DNA of 64,000 nt. Source: Paucimonas lemoignei (GTDB lineage: Bacteria; Pseudomonadota; Gammaproteobacteria; Pseudomonadales; Pseudomonadaceae). The stretch is from contig LS483371.1 of NCBI GenBank assembly GCA_900475325.1, forward strand, positions 1,550,001-1,614,000, written 5' to 3'. Numbering within the stretch: the first letter of the stretch is position 1; every line of letters begins with the position of its first letter. Position numbers and translations under genes: made by a program. The notes under the pieces were generated by a model that ran no database searches, was not told the DNA's origin, and saw only the letters and a list, made by a program, of their open reading frames with translations. Shown here in pieces: positions 35,974-45,606 of the stretch.

Positions 35974-37255
35974 TCAGGCGCGCTTTTTCAGTTTCCTCAA
36001 GGACCGGATTGGCCTGGATGTGGCCTCGGTGGGCGAAGCGATTATCGAACGTGCGTTGCGCCAGCGTTGCACCGCCACCGAGTCTGTAGATGACGACGCC
36101 TATTGGAACCTGTTGCAGAGCTCAGGGGGTGAACAGCAGGCCCTGATCGAAGCCGTCATCGTTCCCGAGACCTGGTTTTTTCGTTACCCGGAATCCTTTG
36201 CCTCATTGAGCAACCTGGCCCGCGAGCGCTTGGCCGAACTAAGAGGCGCACGACCCATACGTATCCTCAGTCTGCCGTGTTCCACGGGCGAGGAGCCGTA
36301 CTCCATCGCCATGGCTTTATTTGATGCCAGCATCCCGGCCCAGCAATTCAGCATTGATGCGATGGACATCAGTCCGATATCGATCCAGCGTGCCCAGCGC
36401 GGGGTCTACGGTAAGAACTCGTTTCGCGGCGACGACATCGCGTATCGCGAGCGTCATTTCAATCCGGTGGACGACGGCTTTCTGCTCCACGAACGGGTGC
36501 GCGACCAGATCGATTTTCGCGCGGGGAACCTGCTGGACCCTGCCTTGCTGAATCGGGTCGCTTATGACTTCGTGTTCTGTCGCAATCTGCTGATTTATTT
36601 TGATCAGCCAACGCAAAAGCATGTCTTTGAAGTGCTCAAGCGCCTGACGCGGGAAGACGGCATTCTGTTTATTGGCCCGGCGGAAGGCAGCCTGCTGACC
36701 CGCATGGGCATGCGTTCGACTGGTTTGCCGCAGACCTTTGCGTTCAGCCATTACAACGCCCCCGTCCAGGCGTCTGCGCCTGCAGCCCCGGTGAACAGTG
36801 CGCTGCGCAGCCAGCCTGTGGCACCCAGCGTGCCCAGGCCTGCATCGAGAGCACCGGCGCCGCGTTCCTCGGCTTCTTTCCAGCCAGCCACAACGGCTCC
36901 GCGCGCCGAGCCTGGCGCTGCCGCGAAGGACAGCATGGCAACCTTGCTGGCAACGATCGCCAGCTTTGCCAATCAGGGTAAAAGCAGTGAAGCCCGTGCC
37001 GCGTGCGAACGTTACCTGCAGCAGCATGAGCCGGTCGCTCAAGTGTTCTACTGGCTGGGGTTGCTCAGTGAAGTCGAGGGCCATATCGCTCAGGCTCAAG
37101 GCTTTTATCGCAAGGCGCTGTACTTGCAGCCGCAGCACCCCGAGACCCTGGCGCAACTGGCGGCCTTGCTGACTGCGCAAGGTGACAGTGTTGGCGCGCG
37201 GCGCCTGACTGAGCGTGCGGCGCGTAACGTGAACAAGCAGGGGGGTAGCCGATGA
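35966..37255 (+). CDS. wspC: CheR-type methyltransferase WspC with TPR domain
   Basis: This 429-residue protein methylates glutamates of WspA and so sets receptor activity. The N-terminal CheR domain contains PETWFFRYPESF and the SAM-binding LSLPCSTGEEPYSIAM (about residues 93-108). A proline/alanine-rich linker (about 268-315) leads to a C-terminal TPR-like helical region (residues about 325-420) with ARAACERYLQQHEPVAQVFYWLG. CheR-TPR fusion is the known WspC architecture. It overlaps wspB and wspD. Confidence 0.93.
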   Translation: MSNQARFFSFLKDRIGLDVASVGEAIIERALRQRCTATESVDDDAYWNLLQSSGGEQQALIEAVIVPETWFFRYPESFASLSNLARERLAELRGARPIRILSLPCSTGEEPYSIAMALFDASIPAQQFSIDAMDISPISIQRAQRGVYGKNSFRGDDIAYRERHFNPVDDGFLLHERVRDQIDFRAGNLLDPALLNRVAYDFVFCRNLLIYFDQPTQKHVFEVLKRLTREDGILFIGPAEGSLLTRMGMRSTGLPQTFAFSHYNAPVQASAPAAPVNSALRSQPVAPSVPRPASRAPAPRSSASFQPATTAPRAEPGAAAKDSMATLLATIASFANQGKSSEARAACERYLQQHEPVAQVFYWLGLLSEVEGHIAQAQGFYRKALYLQPQHPETLAQLAALLTAQGDSVGARRLTERAARNVNKQGGSR

Positions 37256-37941
37256 GCACTATTCAAAGGTATTCGAGCTTCGTTCATGAAGACGCGCAAG
37301 CCATCGACGATTGCTGGAACCGCATTGGCATCCACGGCGATCGCTCCTGCCCGTTGCTCGAAGAACATATTCATTGCCGCAACTGCCCGGTGTACTCGGC
37401 CGCTGCTACCCGTTTGCTCGACCGCTATGCCCTGACCCGCAATGATCAGGACTACGTGCTGGCAGCCCAGGCGCAGATTGAAGTCAGCACACGCTCGATT
37501 CTGGTCTTCCGTCTGCGCGAGGAATGGCTGGGTCTGCCGACCCGTTGCCTGGTGGAAATCGCCCCGTTGCAGACCATCCACTCTTTGCCGCATCAGCGCT
37601 CCCGGGCTTTGCTGGGCGTGGCCAATGTGCGCGGCGCACTGGTGGCCTGTCTGTCGCTGGTCGAGTTACTGGGCCTGGATGCGACGGCGGCGGTTGCTGC
37701 GTCGAGCCGCATCATGCCGCGCATGTTGATCGTCGCCGCCCAGGGTGGGCCGGTGGTGGTGCCGGTGGATGAAGTTCACGGCATCCATGCCATCGACGAA
37801 CAGCTACTGGACTCCGCATCCGTCTCCGGTACCCATGCCAATGCCCGGTTCACCCGGGGCGTCTTGCAATGGAAAGATTACAGCCTGCGTCTGCTGGATG
37901 AAGAACAACTGCTGTCGGCGATCAACCGGAGCCTTTCATGA
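37252..37941 (+). CDS. wspD: CheW-like protein WspD
   Basis: This 229-residue CheW-domain protein has an N-terminal extension with the cysteine cluster CPLLEEHIHCRNC, common in WspD proteins. The CheW core includes FRLREEWLGLPTRCLVEIAPL and ANVRGALVACLSLVELLGL. With WspB it places the receptor-kinase array. It overlaps the neighbouring genes by four bases on each side (ATGA type). Confidence 0.93.
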   Translation: MSTIQRYSSFVHEDAQAIDDCWNRIGIHGDRSCPLLEEHIHCRNCPVYSAAATRLLDRYALTRNDQDYVLAAQAQIEVSTRSILVFRLREEWLGLPTRCLVEIAPLQTIHSLPHQRSRALLGVANVRGALVACLSLVELLGLDATAAVAASSRIMPRMLIVAAQGGPVVVPVDEVHGIHAIDEQLLDSASVSGTHANARFTRGVLQWKDYSLRLLDEEQLLSAINRSLS

Positions 37942-40322
37942 CCCCCGATCAAATGCGCGACGCTTCGTTGTTCGAGCTGTTTACCCTGGAGGCCGAAGCC
38001 CAGACTCAAGTGCTGAGCAGCGGTTTGCTGGCGCTTGAGCGCGACCCTACCCAGGCCGATCACCTGGAAGCGTGCATGCGTGCGGCCCACTCGCTCAAAG
38101 GCGCGGCGCGCATTGTCGGGGTCGATTTCGGGGTCAGCGTTTCCCATGTGATGGAAGACTGTCTGGTCAGCGCCCAGGAAGGGCGGTTGTACCTGCAACC
38201 CGAACATATCGACGCCTTGCTGCAGGGCACTGATTTACTGATGCGCATCGCCACGCCGGGTGTCAGCGATATCGGGCAGGCAAACATCGACGCCTACGTT
38301 GAGCGCATGAACACGTTGCTGGCCCATGGCGCAGGAGTGGTACGTGCATTGCCCCCGCCAGAGCCTTCGGCAGACGACGCCTTGCTGGCCAGTGCCATGG
38401 CATTGACCCTGCCACCGGCCAAGGCTGCAGCCGAGCCGCTGTTGAGCGTTGAGGAACTGGTCGCACAGGCCGCTCTCGCCGAAGCCGCGTCCGCTGTGCA
38501 AAGCCCCACGCCGCCCGCTGCTGCGCCTACGAGCCCCGCCGCACCCCGGCAGAATCGGCGTGCCACCGAGGGCGGCGAACGGGTACTGCGAGTCACTGCC
38601 GAGCGCCTCAACAGCCTGCTGGATCTGTCGAGCAAGTCGCTGGTGGAGAGCCAGCGCATCAAACCGTATCTGGCCAACATGCAGCGCCTCAAGCGCATCC
38701 AGGGCAGCAGCAGCCGCGCGCTGGATGATCTTGAAGCCAGTTTCGGCGAGGCGGGCATGGGCCCGGATGCCCAGAAGGCACTGGATGAAGCCCGGCGTCT
38801 GCTGGCCGAAGCGCAGCAAATGCTCATTCACCAGACCGCCGAACTGGACGAGTTTGGCTGGATGTCCAGTCAGCGCGCGCAGTCCCTGTATGACACCGCG
38901 CTGGCCTGCCGCATGCGGCCCTTCGCTGACGTGCTCAGCGGTCAGGCGCGGATGGTCCGCGACCTGGGGCGCGAACTGGGCAAACAGGTGCGCCTGGAGA
39001 TCGAAGGCGAGAAGACTCAGGTCGACCGCGACGTGCTGGAAAAGCTCGAAGCGCCGCTGACCCATTTGCTGCGCAACGCGGTGGATCACGGCATCGAAAT
39101 GCCGGAGCGCCGTCTTGCTGCAGGCAAGAGCGCTGAAGGCCTGATCATCCTCAGGGCCTCGCATCAGGCCGGGCAGTTGGTGGTGGAACTGATTGATGAC
39201 GGCGGCGGCGTCGACCTGGAAAAACTGCGCGCCAACATCATCAAGCGTCAGTTATCTCCCGCCGACACTGCCGCGCAGTTGAGCGAGGAAGAACTGCTTA
39301 CGTTCCTGTTCCTGCCCGGGTTCAGCCTTCGCGATAAAGTCACTGAAATCTCTGGGCGAGGGGTAGGCCTGGACGCGGTTCATGACATGGTCCGGCAGTT
39401 GCGCGGCGTGGTGGTCTTGCACCAGAAGACCGGCGCAGGCAGCCGCTTTGTGATGGAAGTCCCGCTGACCCTGTCGGTAGTGCGCAGCCTGGTGGTCGAG
39501 GTCGGCGGCGAAGCGTACGCCTTCCCGCTGGCGCACATTGAGCGCATGAGTGATGTGCTCAGCGATGACATCGTCCAGCTCGAAGGTCGCCAGCACTTCT
39601 GGTACGAAGGTCGCCATGTGGGCCTGGTCGCCGCCAGCCAGCTGTTGCAACGCCCCGCCAATCAGAACGCCGAAGGCGTGCTCAAGGTCGTGGTGATCCG
39701 CGAGCGCGACGCGGTGTACGGCGTGGCGGTCGAGCGCTTTGTCGGCGAGCGAACCCTGGTGGTCCTGCCGCTCGATCCACGCTTGGGCAAGGTCCAGGAC
39801 ATTTCCGCAGGGGCATTGCTCGACGATGGCTCGGCGGTGTTGATCATCGACGTCGAAGACATGCTCCGCTCGGTGGAAAAACTGCTCAACACGGGCCGTC
39901 TGGAACGCATCGACCGGCGTAATCGTCAGGACGATGTAGTGGCTCGCAAGCGCGTGCTGGTGGTCGACGACTCACTGACGGTGCGCGAGCTGCAGCGCAA
40001 ATTGCTGGTCAATCGCGGCTACGAAGTGGCCGTCGCCGTTGACGGTATGGATGGCTGGAACGCCTTGCGCGCCGAAGATTTCGATTTGCTGATCACTGAC
40101 ATCGATATGCCGCGCATGGACGGCATCGAATTGGTTACTCTGCTGCGTCGAGACACCCGCCTGCAGTCGCTGCCGGTGATGGTGGTCTCCTACAAGGATC
40201 GCGAAGAGGACCGCCGTCGCGGCCTGGACGCCGGTGCCGATTATTATCTGGCCAAGGCCAGCTTCCATGACGATGCGCTGCTCGATGCCGTTGCCGAGTT
40301 GATTGGGGATGCACACGCATGA
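37938..40322 (+). CDS. wspE: Hybrid CheA-type histidine kinase WspE
   Basis: This 794-residue kinase phosphorylates WspR and WspF. An HPt domain at the N-terminus carries His51 in AAHSLKGAARIVG. After a Pro/Ala-rich linker come the dimerisation helices, the ATPase domain (LLRNAVDHGIEMPERR as the N box, DDGGGVDLEKL and SGRGVGLDAVHDMV), a CheW-like domain and a C-terminal receiver. The receiver has VVDDSLTVRE and Asp721 in ITDIDMPRMDG. The order matches characterised WspE. It overlaps wspD and wspF by four bases each. Confidence 0.95.
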   Translation: MTPDQMRDASLFELFTLEAEAQTQVLSSGLLALERDPTQADHLEACMRAAHSLKGAARIVGVDFGVSVSHVMEDCLVSAQEGRLYLQPEHIDALLQGTDLLMRIATPGVSDIGQANIDAYVERMNTLLAHGAGVVRALPPPEPSADDALLASAMALTLPPAKAAAEPLLSVEELVAQAALAEAASAVQSPTPPAAAPTSPAAPRQNRRATEGGERVLRVTAERLNSLLDLSSKSLVESQRIKPYLANMQRLKRIQGSSSRALDDLEASFGEAGMGPDAQKALDEARRLLAEAQQMLIHQTAELDEFGWMSSQRAQSLYDTALACRMRPFADVLSGQARMVRDLGRELGKQVRLEIEGEKTQVDRDVLEKLEAPLTHLLRNAVDHGIEMPERRLAAGKSAEGLIILRASHQAGQLVVELIDDGGGVDLEKLRANIIKRQLSPADTAAQLSEEELLTFLFLPGFSLRDKVTEISGRGVGLDAVHDMVRQLRGVVVLHQKTGAGSRFVMEVPLTLSVVRSLVVEVGGEAYAFPLAHIERMSDVLSDDIVQLEGRQHFWYEGRHVGLVAASQLLQRPANQNAEGVLKVVVIRERDAVYGVAVERFVGERTLVVLPLDPRLGKVQDISAGALLDDGSAVLIIDVEDMLRSVEKLLNTGRLERIDRRNRQDDVVARKRVLVVDDSLTVRELQRKLLVNRGYEVAVAVDGMDGWNALRAEDFDLLITDIDMPRMDGIELVTLLRRDTRLQSLPVMVVSYKDREEDRRRGLDAGADYYLAKASFHDDALLDAVAELIGDAHA

Positions 40323-41329
40323 AGATTGCGATCGTCAACGACATGCCCATGGCTGTCGAAGCACTGCGCCGGGCCCTGGCTTTCGAGCCCGGGCATGAGG
40401 TGGTGTGGGTCGCCGGTAATGGTGAGGAAGCTGTTCGCAAATGCGCCGAGCGCACGCCGGACCTGATCCTCATGGACCTGATCATGCCGATCATGGACGG
40501 GGTCGAAGCCACGCGGCAGATCATGGCTGCAACGCCTTGCGCCGTGGTGATCGTCACCGTGGATCGCCAACAGAACATGCACCGGGTCTTCGAGGCCATG
40601 GGGCACGGCGCGCTGGATGTCGTGGACACGCCTGCCATCGGCGGCGCCAATCCCAAGGAAGCCGCCGCACCGCTGTTGCGCAAGATTCTGAACATCGGCT
40701 GGCTGATCGGCCAGCGCACGGGGCGCGAGCCAGCCGCTGTCACGTCGGTGCGTTCGGCTGCGCAACGCAACGGGCTGGTCGCGATCGGCTCATCGGCTGG
40801 CGGCCCTGCAGCGCTGGAACAATTATTGAAAGATCTGCCGGTCAACTTTCCGGCGGCGATTGTTCTGGTGCAGCACGTTGACCAGGTCTTCGCCGCCGGT
40901 ATGGCCGAATGGCTCAGCAGCGCTTCCGGTTTACCGGTGCGCCTGGCCCGCGAGGGCGAACCGCCGCAACCGGGCACGGTATTGCTGGCGGGCACCAACC
41001 ACCACATACGTCTGCTGAAAAATGGCACGCTGGCTTATACGGCCGAGCCGGTCAACGAAATCTACCGCCCCTCCATCGATGTGTTCTTCGAAAGCGTCGC
41101 GCGCTTCTGGACCGGCGATGCGGTGGGCGTGCTGTTGACCGGGATGGGCCGCGATGGCGCTCAAGGACTCAAATTGATGCGCCAGCAGGGTTATCTGACC
41201 ATCGCCCAGGATCAGCAGAGTTGCGCGGTTTACGGCATGCCCAAGGCTGCCGCCGCGATTGATGCGGCTGTTGAAATCAGACCGCTGGAGACTATTGCGA
41301 TGCGCTTGAAAGAGGTATTCGCCCAATGA
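40319..41329 (+). CDS. wspF: CheB-type methylesterase WspF
   Basis: This 336-residue protein is a receiver (Asp53 in LILMDLIMPIMDG) plus a CheB methylesterase domain. The catalytic Ser lies in AIGSSAGGPAAL (about residue 157), the His in LVQHVDQVF and the Asp in LLTGMGRDGA. It removes methyl groups from WspA and so switches the pathway off. Loss-of-function mutations in wspF are a classic cause of wrinkly-spreader colonies. Here all catalytic motifs are intact, so the wild-type state is expected. Confidence 0.95.
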   Translation: MKIAIVNDMPMAVEALRRALAFEPGHEVVWVAGNGEEAVRKCAERTPDLILMDLIMPIMDGVEATRQIMAATPCAVVIVTVDRQQNMHRVFEAMGHGALDVVDTPAIGGANPKEAAAPLLRKILNIGWLIGQRTGREPAAVTSVRSAAQRNGLVAIGSSAGGPAALEQLLKDLPVNFPAAIVLVQHVDQVFAAGMAEWLSSASGLPVRLAREGEPPQPGTVLLAGTNHHIRLLKNGTLAYTAEPVNEIYRPSIDVFFESVARFWTGDAVGVLLTGMGRDGAQGLKLMRQQGYLTIAQDQQSCAVYGMPKAAAAIDAAVEIRPLETIAMRLKEVFAQ

Positions 41330-41377
41330 ACGACATCCAGGTGAATTCAGAGCCTGCTGGTGATCAGGAGCCCCTTG

Positions 41378-42382
41378 ATGAATGACTTGCAGCTGGACGA
41401 GCTCCAGGCCACGGACGAAAACGCAGCCATGGTCCTGCTGGTAGACGATCAGGCGATGATCGGCGAAGCAGTCCGACGCGGGCTGGCCAATGAAGAAAAT
41501 ATCGACTTTCACTTTTGTGCCGATCCGCATCAGGCCATCGCGCAGGCCATTCAGATCCGGCCTACGGTGATCCTGCAGGATCTGGTCATGCCCGGCCTGG
41601 ATGGTTTGACGCTGGTGCGTGAGTACCGCAACAACCCGCTGACCAAAGACATCCCGATCATCGTACTGTCGACCAAGGAAGATGCGCTGATCAAAAGCGC
41701 CGCCTTCTCGGCAGGTGCCAATGATTACCTCGTCAAACTGCCCGATACCATCGAGCTGGTGGCGCGCATTCGTTATCACTCGCGCTCCTACATGACCCTG
41801 CTGCAGCGTGACGAAGCCTACCGGGCCTTGCGTGTCAGCCAGCAGCAATTGCTCGACACCAACCTGGTGCTGCAGCGGTTGATGAACTCCGATGGTTTGA
41901 CCGGTTTGTCCAACCGTCGGCATTTCGATGAATACCTGGAACTGGAGTGGCGTCGCGCGACCCGTGACCAGACGCAGCTATCGCTGATGATGATCGACGT
42001 TGACTACTTCAAGGCCTACAACGACAACTTCGGGCACCTTGAAGGTGACGAAGCCCTGCGCCAGGTGGCCAAGGCTATCCGCGGCAGCTGTGCGCGCCCC
42101 TCGGATCTGCCGGCGCGTTATGGTGGCGAAGAGTTCGCCCTGGTGCTGCCCAATACTTCGCCGGGTGGTGCACGCCTGCTGGCCGAGAAGCTGCGCATGA
42201 CGGTGGCGGGCATGAACATCCCGCACATCGCTCCGGCACCGGGGTCGAGCCTGACGGTGAGCATTGGTGTTTCCACGCTGACGCCGGAAATTGGCAGCAA
42301 TAGCCGTCAGTTGATTCAGGAGGCGGATAAAGGGTTGTATGCGGCCAAGCATAATGGGCGTAATCAGGTGGCGGTGGGGTAG
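41378..42382 (+). CDS. wspR: Diguanylate cyclase response regulator WspR
   Basis: This is a 334-residue regulator that makes c-di-GMP when phosphorylated by WspE. The receiver domain carries Asp68 in [18 protein letters not shown] domain follows with the active site GGEEF and an inhibitory I-site RPSD five residues before it. The ATG at 41378 has AGGAG eight bases upstream. A 19-codon reading frame starting at the wspF stop overlaps this start. It is the last gene of the wsp operon, and no obvious terminator was seen before the large inverted repeat downstream. Confidence 0.95.
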   Translation: MNDLQLDELQATDENAAMVLLVDDQAMIGEAVRRGLANEENIDFHFCADPHQAIAQAIQIRPTVILQDLVMPGLDGLTLVREYRNNPLTKDIPIIVLSTKEDALIKSAAFSAGANDYLVKLPDTIELVARIRYHSRSYMTLLQRDEAYRALRVSQQQLLDTNLVLQRLMNSDGLTGLSNRRHFDEYLELEWRRATRDQTQLSLMMIDVDYFKAYNDNFGHLEGDEALRQVAKAIRGSCARPSDLPARYGGEEFALVLPNTSPGGARLLAEKLRMTVAGMNIPHIAPAPGSSLTVSIGVSTLTPEIGSNSRQLIQEADKGLYAAKHNGRNQVAVG

Positions 42383-42444
42383 GTTATTTGGGTGGTATGC
42401 GCGGTTTTGTGAACATATCCGTTGCTGCGGTGATGGCCTCTATT

Positions 42445-42523
42445 GGTTGCGCCCTTACGGCGCCTCACTTTTGACTGGGCCGGCATTCCGGCTTCAAAAG
42501 TGAGGCGCCGTAAGGGCGCAACC
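42445..42523. repeat. Perfect 28-base inverted repeat downstream of wspR
   Basis: The arm at 42445-42472 (GGTTGCGCCCTTACGGCG...) is exactly repeated in inverse at 42496-42523 around a 23-base loop. It lies in the 301-base gap between wspR and prfB, which otherwise holds only the prfB promoter region. It is unlike the REP families elsewhere in the window and could stop wsp transcription. Confidence 0.93.
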
Positions 42524-42683
42524 CTAAGTAGCCGTTACCGAAGAAATGGATATGTACTGAAAAAGAAGCCTACAGGTACCCATCGCAATACCCAACCAAT
42601 CACTGCCCAACGGACTGCCTTCATCGCACCTACTCGGGTATACTCGTCGGCTTTGAAAATTTCGCCTACGAGTGCTGCCCACC

Positions 42684-43779
42684 ATGGAAATCAACCCGAT
42701 CCTAAACAGCATCAAGGACCTGTCCGAGCGCTCCGAAACCATTCGGGGGTATCTTTGACTACGATCACAAACATGATCGTCTGACCGAAGTAAACCGCGA
42801 GCTCGAAGATCCAAATGTCTGGAACAACCCGACCTACGCCCAGGAGCTGGGCCGCGAGCGTTCCCTGCTGGCGCAGATCGTCGATACCCTTGATGAAATG
42901 TCCTCGGGTCTGGCCGATGCCAAAGACCTGCTGCTGATGTCCGCCGAAGAAGAAGACCAGGCTGCCGTCGATGACGTGGCCGCTGAAGTCGAGCGCCTGC
43001 GCGAGTCGCTGGAGAAGCTCGAATTCCGCCGCATGTTCAGTGGCGAGATGGACCCGAACAATGCCTACCTGGACATCCAGGCCGGTTCCGGCGGCACCGA
43101 GGCTCAGGACTGGGCCAACATCCTGCTGCGCATGTACCTGCGCTGGGCTGACAAACGCGGTTTCGATGCCACCATCATGGAGCTGTCGGCCGGTGAAGTG
43201 GCCGGTATCAAGGGCGCAACCGTGCACATCAAGGGCGAATACGCCTTTGGCTGGCTGCGTACCGAAATCGGCGTTCACCGCCTGGTGCGCAAGAGTCCGT
43301 TCGACTCCGGCAACCGTCGCCACACCTCGTTCTCGGCGGTCTTCGTTTCTCCGGAAATCGACGACAACATCGAAATCGACATCAACCCGTCGGACCTGCG
43401 CATCGACACCTACCGCTCCTCGGGCGCCGGTGGTCAGCACGTAAACACCACTGACTCGGCGGTACGTATCACGCACGTTCCGACCAACACCGTGGTCAGT
43501 TGCCAGAACGAACGTTCCCAGCACGCCAACAAAGACACCGCGATGAAGATGCTACGGGCCCGTTTGTACGAGCAGGAAGTGCAGAAACGCAATGCGGCTT
43601 CCCAGGCGCTGGAAGACACCAAGTCCGATATCGGCTGGGGTCACCAGATCCGTTCGTACGTACTGGACGCTTCGCGAATCAAGGATCTGCGCACCAACAT
43701 CGAACGCAGTGACTGCGACAAGGTGCTGGACGGCGACATCGACGAGTACCTGATCTCGAGCCTCAAACAAGGGCTGTAA
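42684..43779 (+). CDS. prfB: Peptide chain release factor 2, with programmed +1 frameshift
   Basis: RF2 ends translation at UGA and UAA. The first 24 codons ([20 protein letters not shown], then RGYL) end in an in-frame TGA at 42756-42758. The slip site CGG GGG TAT CTT TGA C, with its internal Shine-Dalgarno-like AGGGGG-type stretch, directs a +1 shift. The protein continues from 42757 ([12 protein letters not shown]) for a total of 364 residues. The GGQ region appears as [12 protein letters not shown] and the stop-codon-reading motif as [16 protein letters not shown] at 42639 is a likely -10 box. lysS follows, as in E. coli. Confidence 0.97.
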
Positions 43780-43852
43780 CCCGTCAGCCTCGATCTTCAA
43801 GACCCCCGTGCACACGCGGGGGCAACGAACCTGTGATGGAAAATCTAAAGAC

Positions 43853-45355
43853 ATGAGCGACCAACAACTCGACCCGCAAGCCCTGCAACAGGAAGAAAAC
43901 ACCCTGATCGCCCTGCGCAAGGAAAAGCTTGCTGCCGAGCGCGCCAAGGGTCAGGCCTTCCCCAACGACTTCCGTCGCGACAGCTACTGCAACGACCTGC
44001 AGAAACAGTACGTGGACAAGACCAAGGAAGAGCTGGCTGAAGCGGCGATTCCGGTCAAGGTTGCCGGTCGTCTCATGCTTAACCGTGGTTCGTTCATGGT
44101 GATTCAGGACATGACCGGGCGTATCCAGGTCTATGTCAACCGCAAGACCTTGTCCGAAGACACCCTGGCCGCCGTCAAGACCTGGGACCTGGGCGACATC
44201 ATTGCTGCCGAAGGTACCCTGGCACGTTCCGGCAAAGGCGATCTGTACGTTGAAATGACCAACGTGCGCCTGCTGACCAAATCCCTGCGTCCGCTGCCTG
44301 ACAAACACCATGGCCTGACCGACACCGAGCAGCGTTATCGTCAGCGCTACGTTGACCTTATCGTCAACGAAGAAGTGCGCGATACCTTCCGCGTGCGTTC
44401 GCAGGTGATTGCTCACATCCGCAGCTTCCTGATGAAGCGCGACTTCCTTGAAGTCGAAACGCCAATGTTGCAGACCATTCCGGGCGGCGCGGCGGCCAAG
44501 CCATTCGAAACTCACCACAACGCGCTGGACCTGGAAATGTTCCTGCGTATCGCGCCTGAGTTGTACCTCAAGCGTCTGGTTGTGGGCGGGTTTGAAAAGG
44601 TGTTCGAGATCAACCGCAACTTCCGTAACGAAGGCGTTTCGACTCGTCACAACCCCGAGTTCACCATGCTTGAGTTCTATCAGGCATACGCGGACTACGA
44701 AGACAACATGGACCTCACCGAAGAGCTGTTCCGTGAACTGGCTCAGTTGGTATTGGGCAGCACCGACGTCCCTTACGGCGACAAGGTGTTCCACTTCGGC
44801 GAACCGTTCGTGCGTCTGTCGGTGTTCGACTCGATCCTCAAGTACAACCCGGAACTGACCGCTGACGATCTGCAAGACATCGACAAGGCTCGCGCCATCG
44901 CCAAGAAAGCCGGCGCCAAGGTGTTGGGCTTCGAAGGTCTGGGCAAGTTGCAGGTGATGATTTTCGAAGAGCTGGTCGAGCACAAGCTGGAGCAGCCGCA
45001 CTTCATCACTCAGTACCCGTTCGAAGTGTCGCCACTGGCGCGTCGTAACGATGACAACCCGAACGTCACAGACCGCTTCGAGCTGTTCATCGGTGGCCGC
45101 GAAATCGCCAACGCCTACTCCGAGTTGAACGACGCGGAAGACCAGGCCGAGCGTTTCATGGCGCAGGTTGCGGACAAGGATGCGGGCGACGATGAAGCCA
45201 TGCATTACGACGCCGATTTCGTGCGCGCCCTGGAGTACGGCATGCCGCCGACGGCAGGTGAAGGTATCGGTATCGACCGCCTGGTGATGCTGCTGACCAA
45301 CGCGCCGTCGATCCGCGACGTGATCCTGTTCCCGCACATGCGCCCGCAAGCGTAA
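43853..45355 (+). CDS. lysS: Lysyl-tRNA synthetase, class II
   Basis: This 500-residue enzyme charges tRNA-Lys. The N-terminal OB-fold anticodon-binding domain ([20 protein letters not shown]) is followed by the class II core. Motif 2 is [20 protein letters not shown] and motif 3 [12 protein letters not shown]. Length and the prfB-lysS order match gamma-proteobacteria. The ATG at 43853 is used; upstream extension is not conserved. An intrinsic terminator follows. Confidence 0.97.
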   Translation: MSDQQLDPQALQQEENTLIALRKEKLAAERAKGQAFPNDFRRDSYCNDLQKQYVDKTKEELAEAAIPVKVAGRLMLNRGSFMVIQDMTGRIQVYVNRKTLSEDTLAAVKTWDLGDIIAAEGTLARSGKGDLYVEMTNVRLLTKSLRPLPDKHHGLTDTEQRYRQRYVDLIVNEEVRDTFRVRSQVIAHIRSFLMKRDFLEVETPMLQTIPGGAAAKPFETHHNALDLEMFLRIAPELYLKRLVVGGFEKVFEINRNFRNEGVSTRHNPEFTMLEFYQAYADYEDNMDLTEELFRELAQLVLGSTDVPYGDKVFHFGEPFVRLSVFDSILKYNPELTADDLQDIDKARAIAKKAGAKVLGFEGLGKLQVMIFEELVEHKLEQPHFITQYPFEVSPLARRNDDNPNVTDRFELFIGGREIANAYSELNDAEDQAERFMAQVADKDAGDDEAMHYDADFVRALEYGMPPTAGEGIGIDRLVMLLTNAPSIRDVILFPHMRPQA

Positions 45356-45368
45356 GTGACGTGAACAT

Positions 45369-45398
45369 AAGCCGCCTGTGATGGGCGGCTTTTTTTTG
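45369..45398 (+). terminator. Rho-independent terminator after lysS
   Basis: AAGCCGCC-TGTGAT-GGGCGGCTT with an eight-base T run, 14 bases after the stop. Confidence 0.93.
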
Positions 45399-45510
45399 TG
45401 CTTGTGAAAGCTTCAGTTCAGGCGTGAAGGGTTACATTGAGACTAGAAGTGGCATTTTGGAATTGGCTCATCAAACATGAAGTAGCTGTCTGACTTGGAA
45501 TGCATTCCCT

Positions 45511-45538
45511 TGTGGGAGTGAATGAATTCGCTCCCACC
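45511..45538. repeat. Single short GTGGGAG/CTCCCAC palindrome
   Basis: TGTGGGAG and CTCCCA are separated by 14 bases reading TGAATGAATTCG and flanks. This is a collapsed member of the GTGGGAGCGAATTC family with no second unit. Confidence 0.6.
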
Positions 45539-45606
45539 GGACAAGTACCAACCGATCCACCGTAGCCAGGCAGTGGCAGTTAGTAAGCAAAAAGGAAAAG
45601 TACGTC

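Noticed and set aside
43784..45349. 521-codon minus-strand frame opposite lysS
   Set aside because: Shadow of lysS with no recognisable domain.
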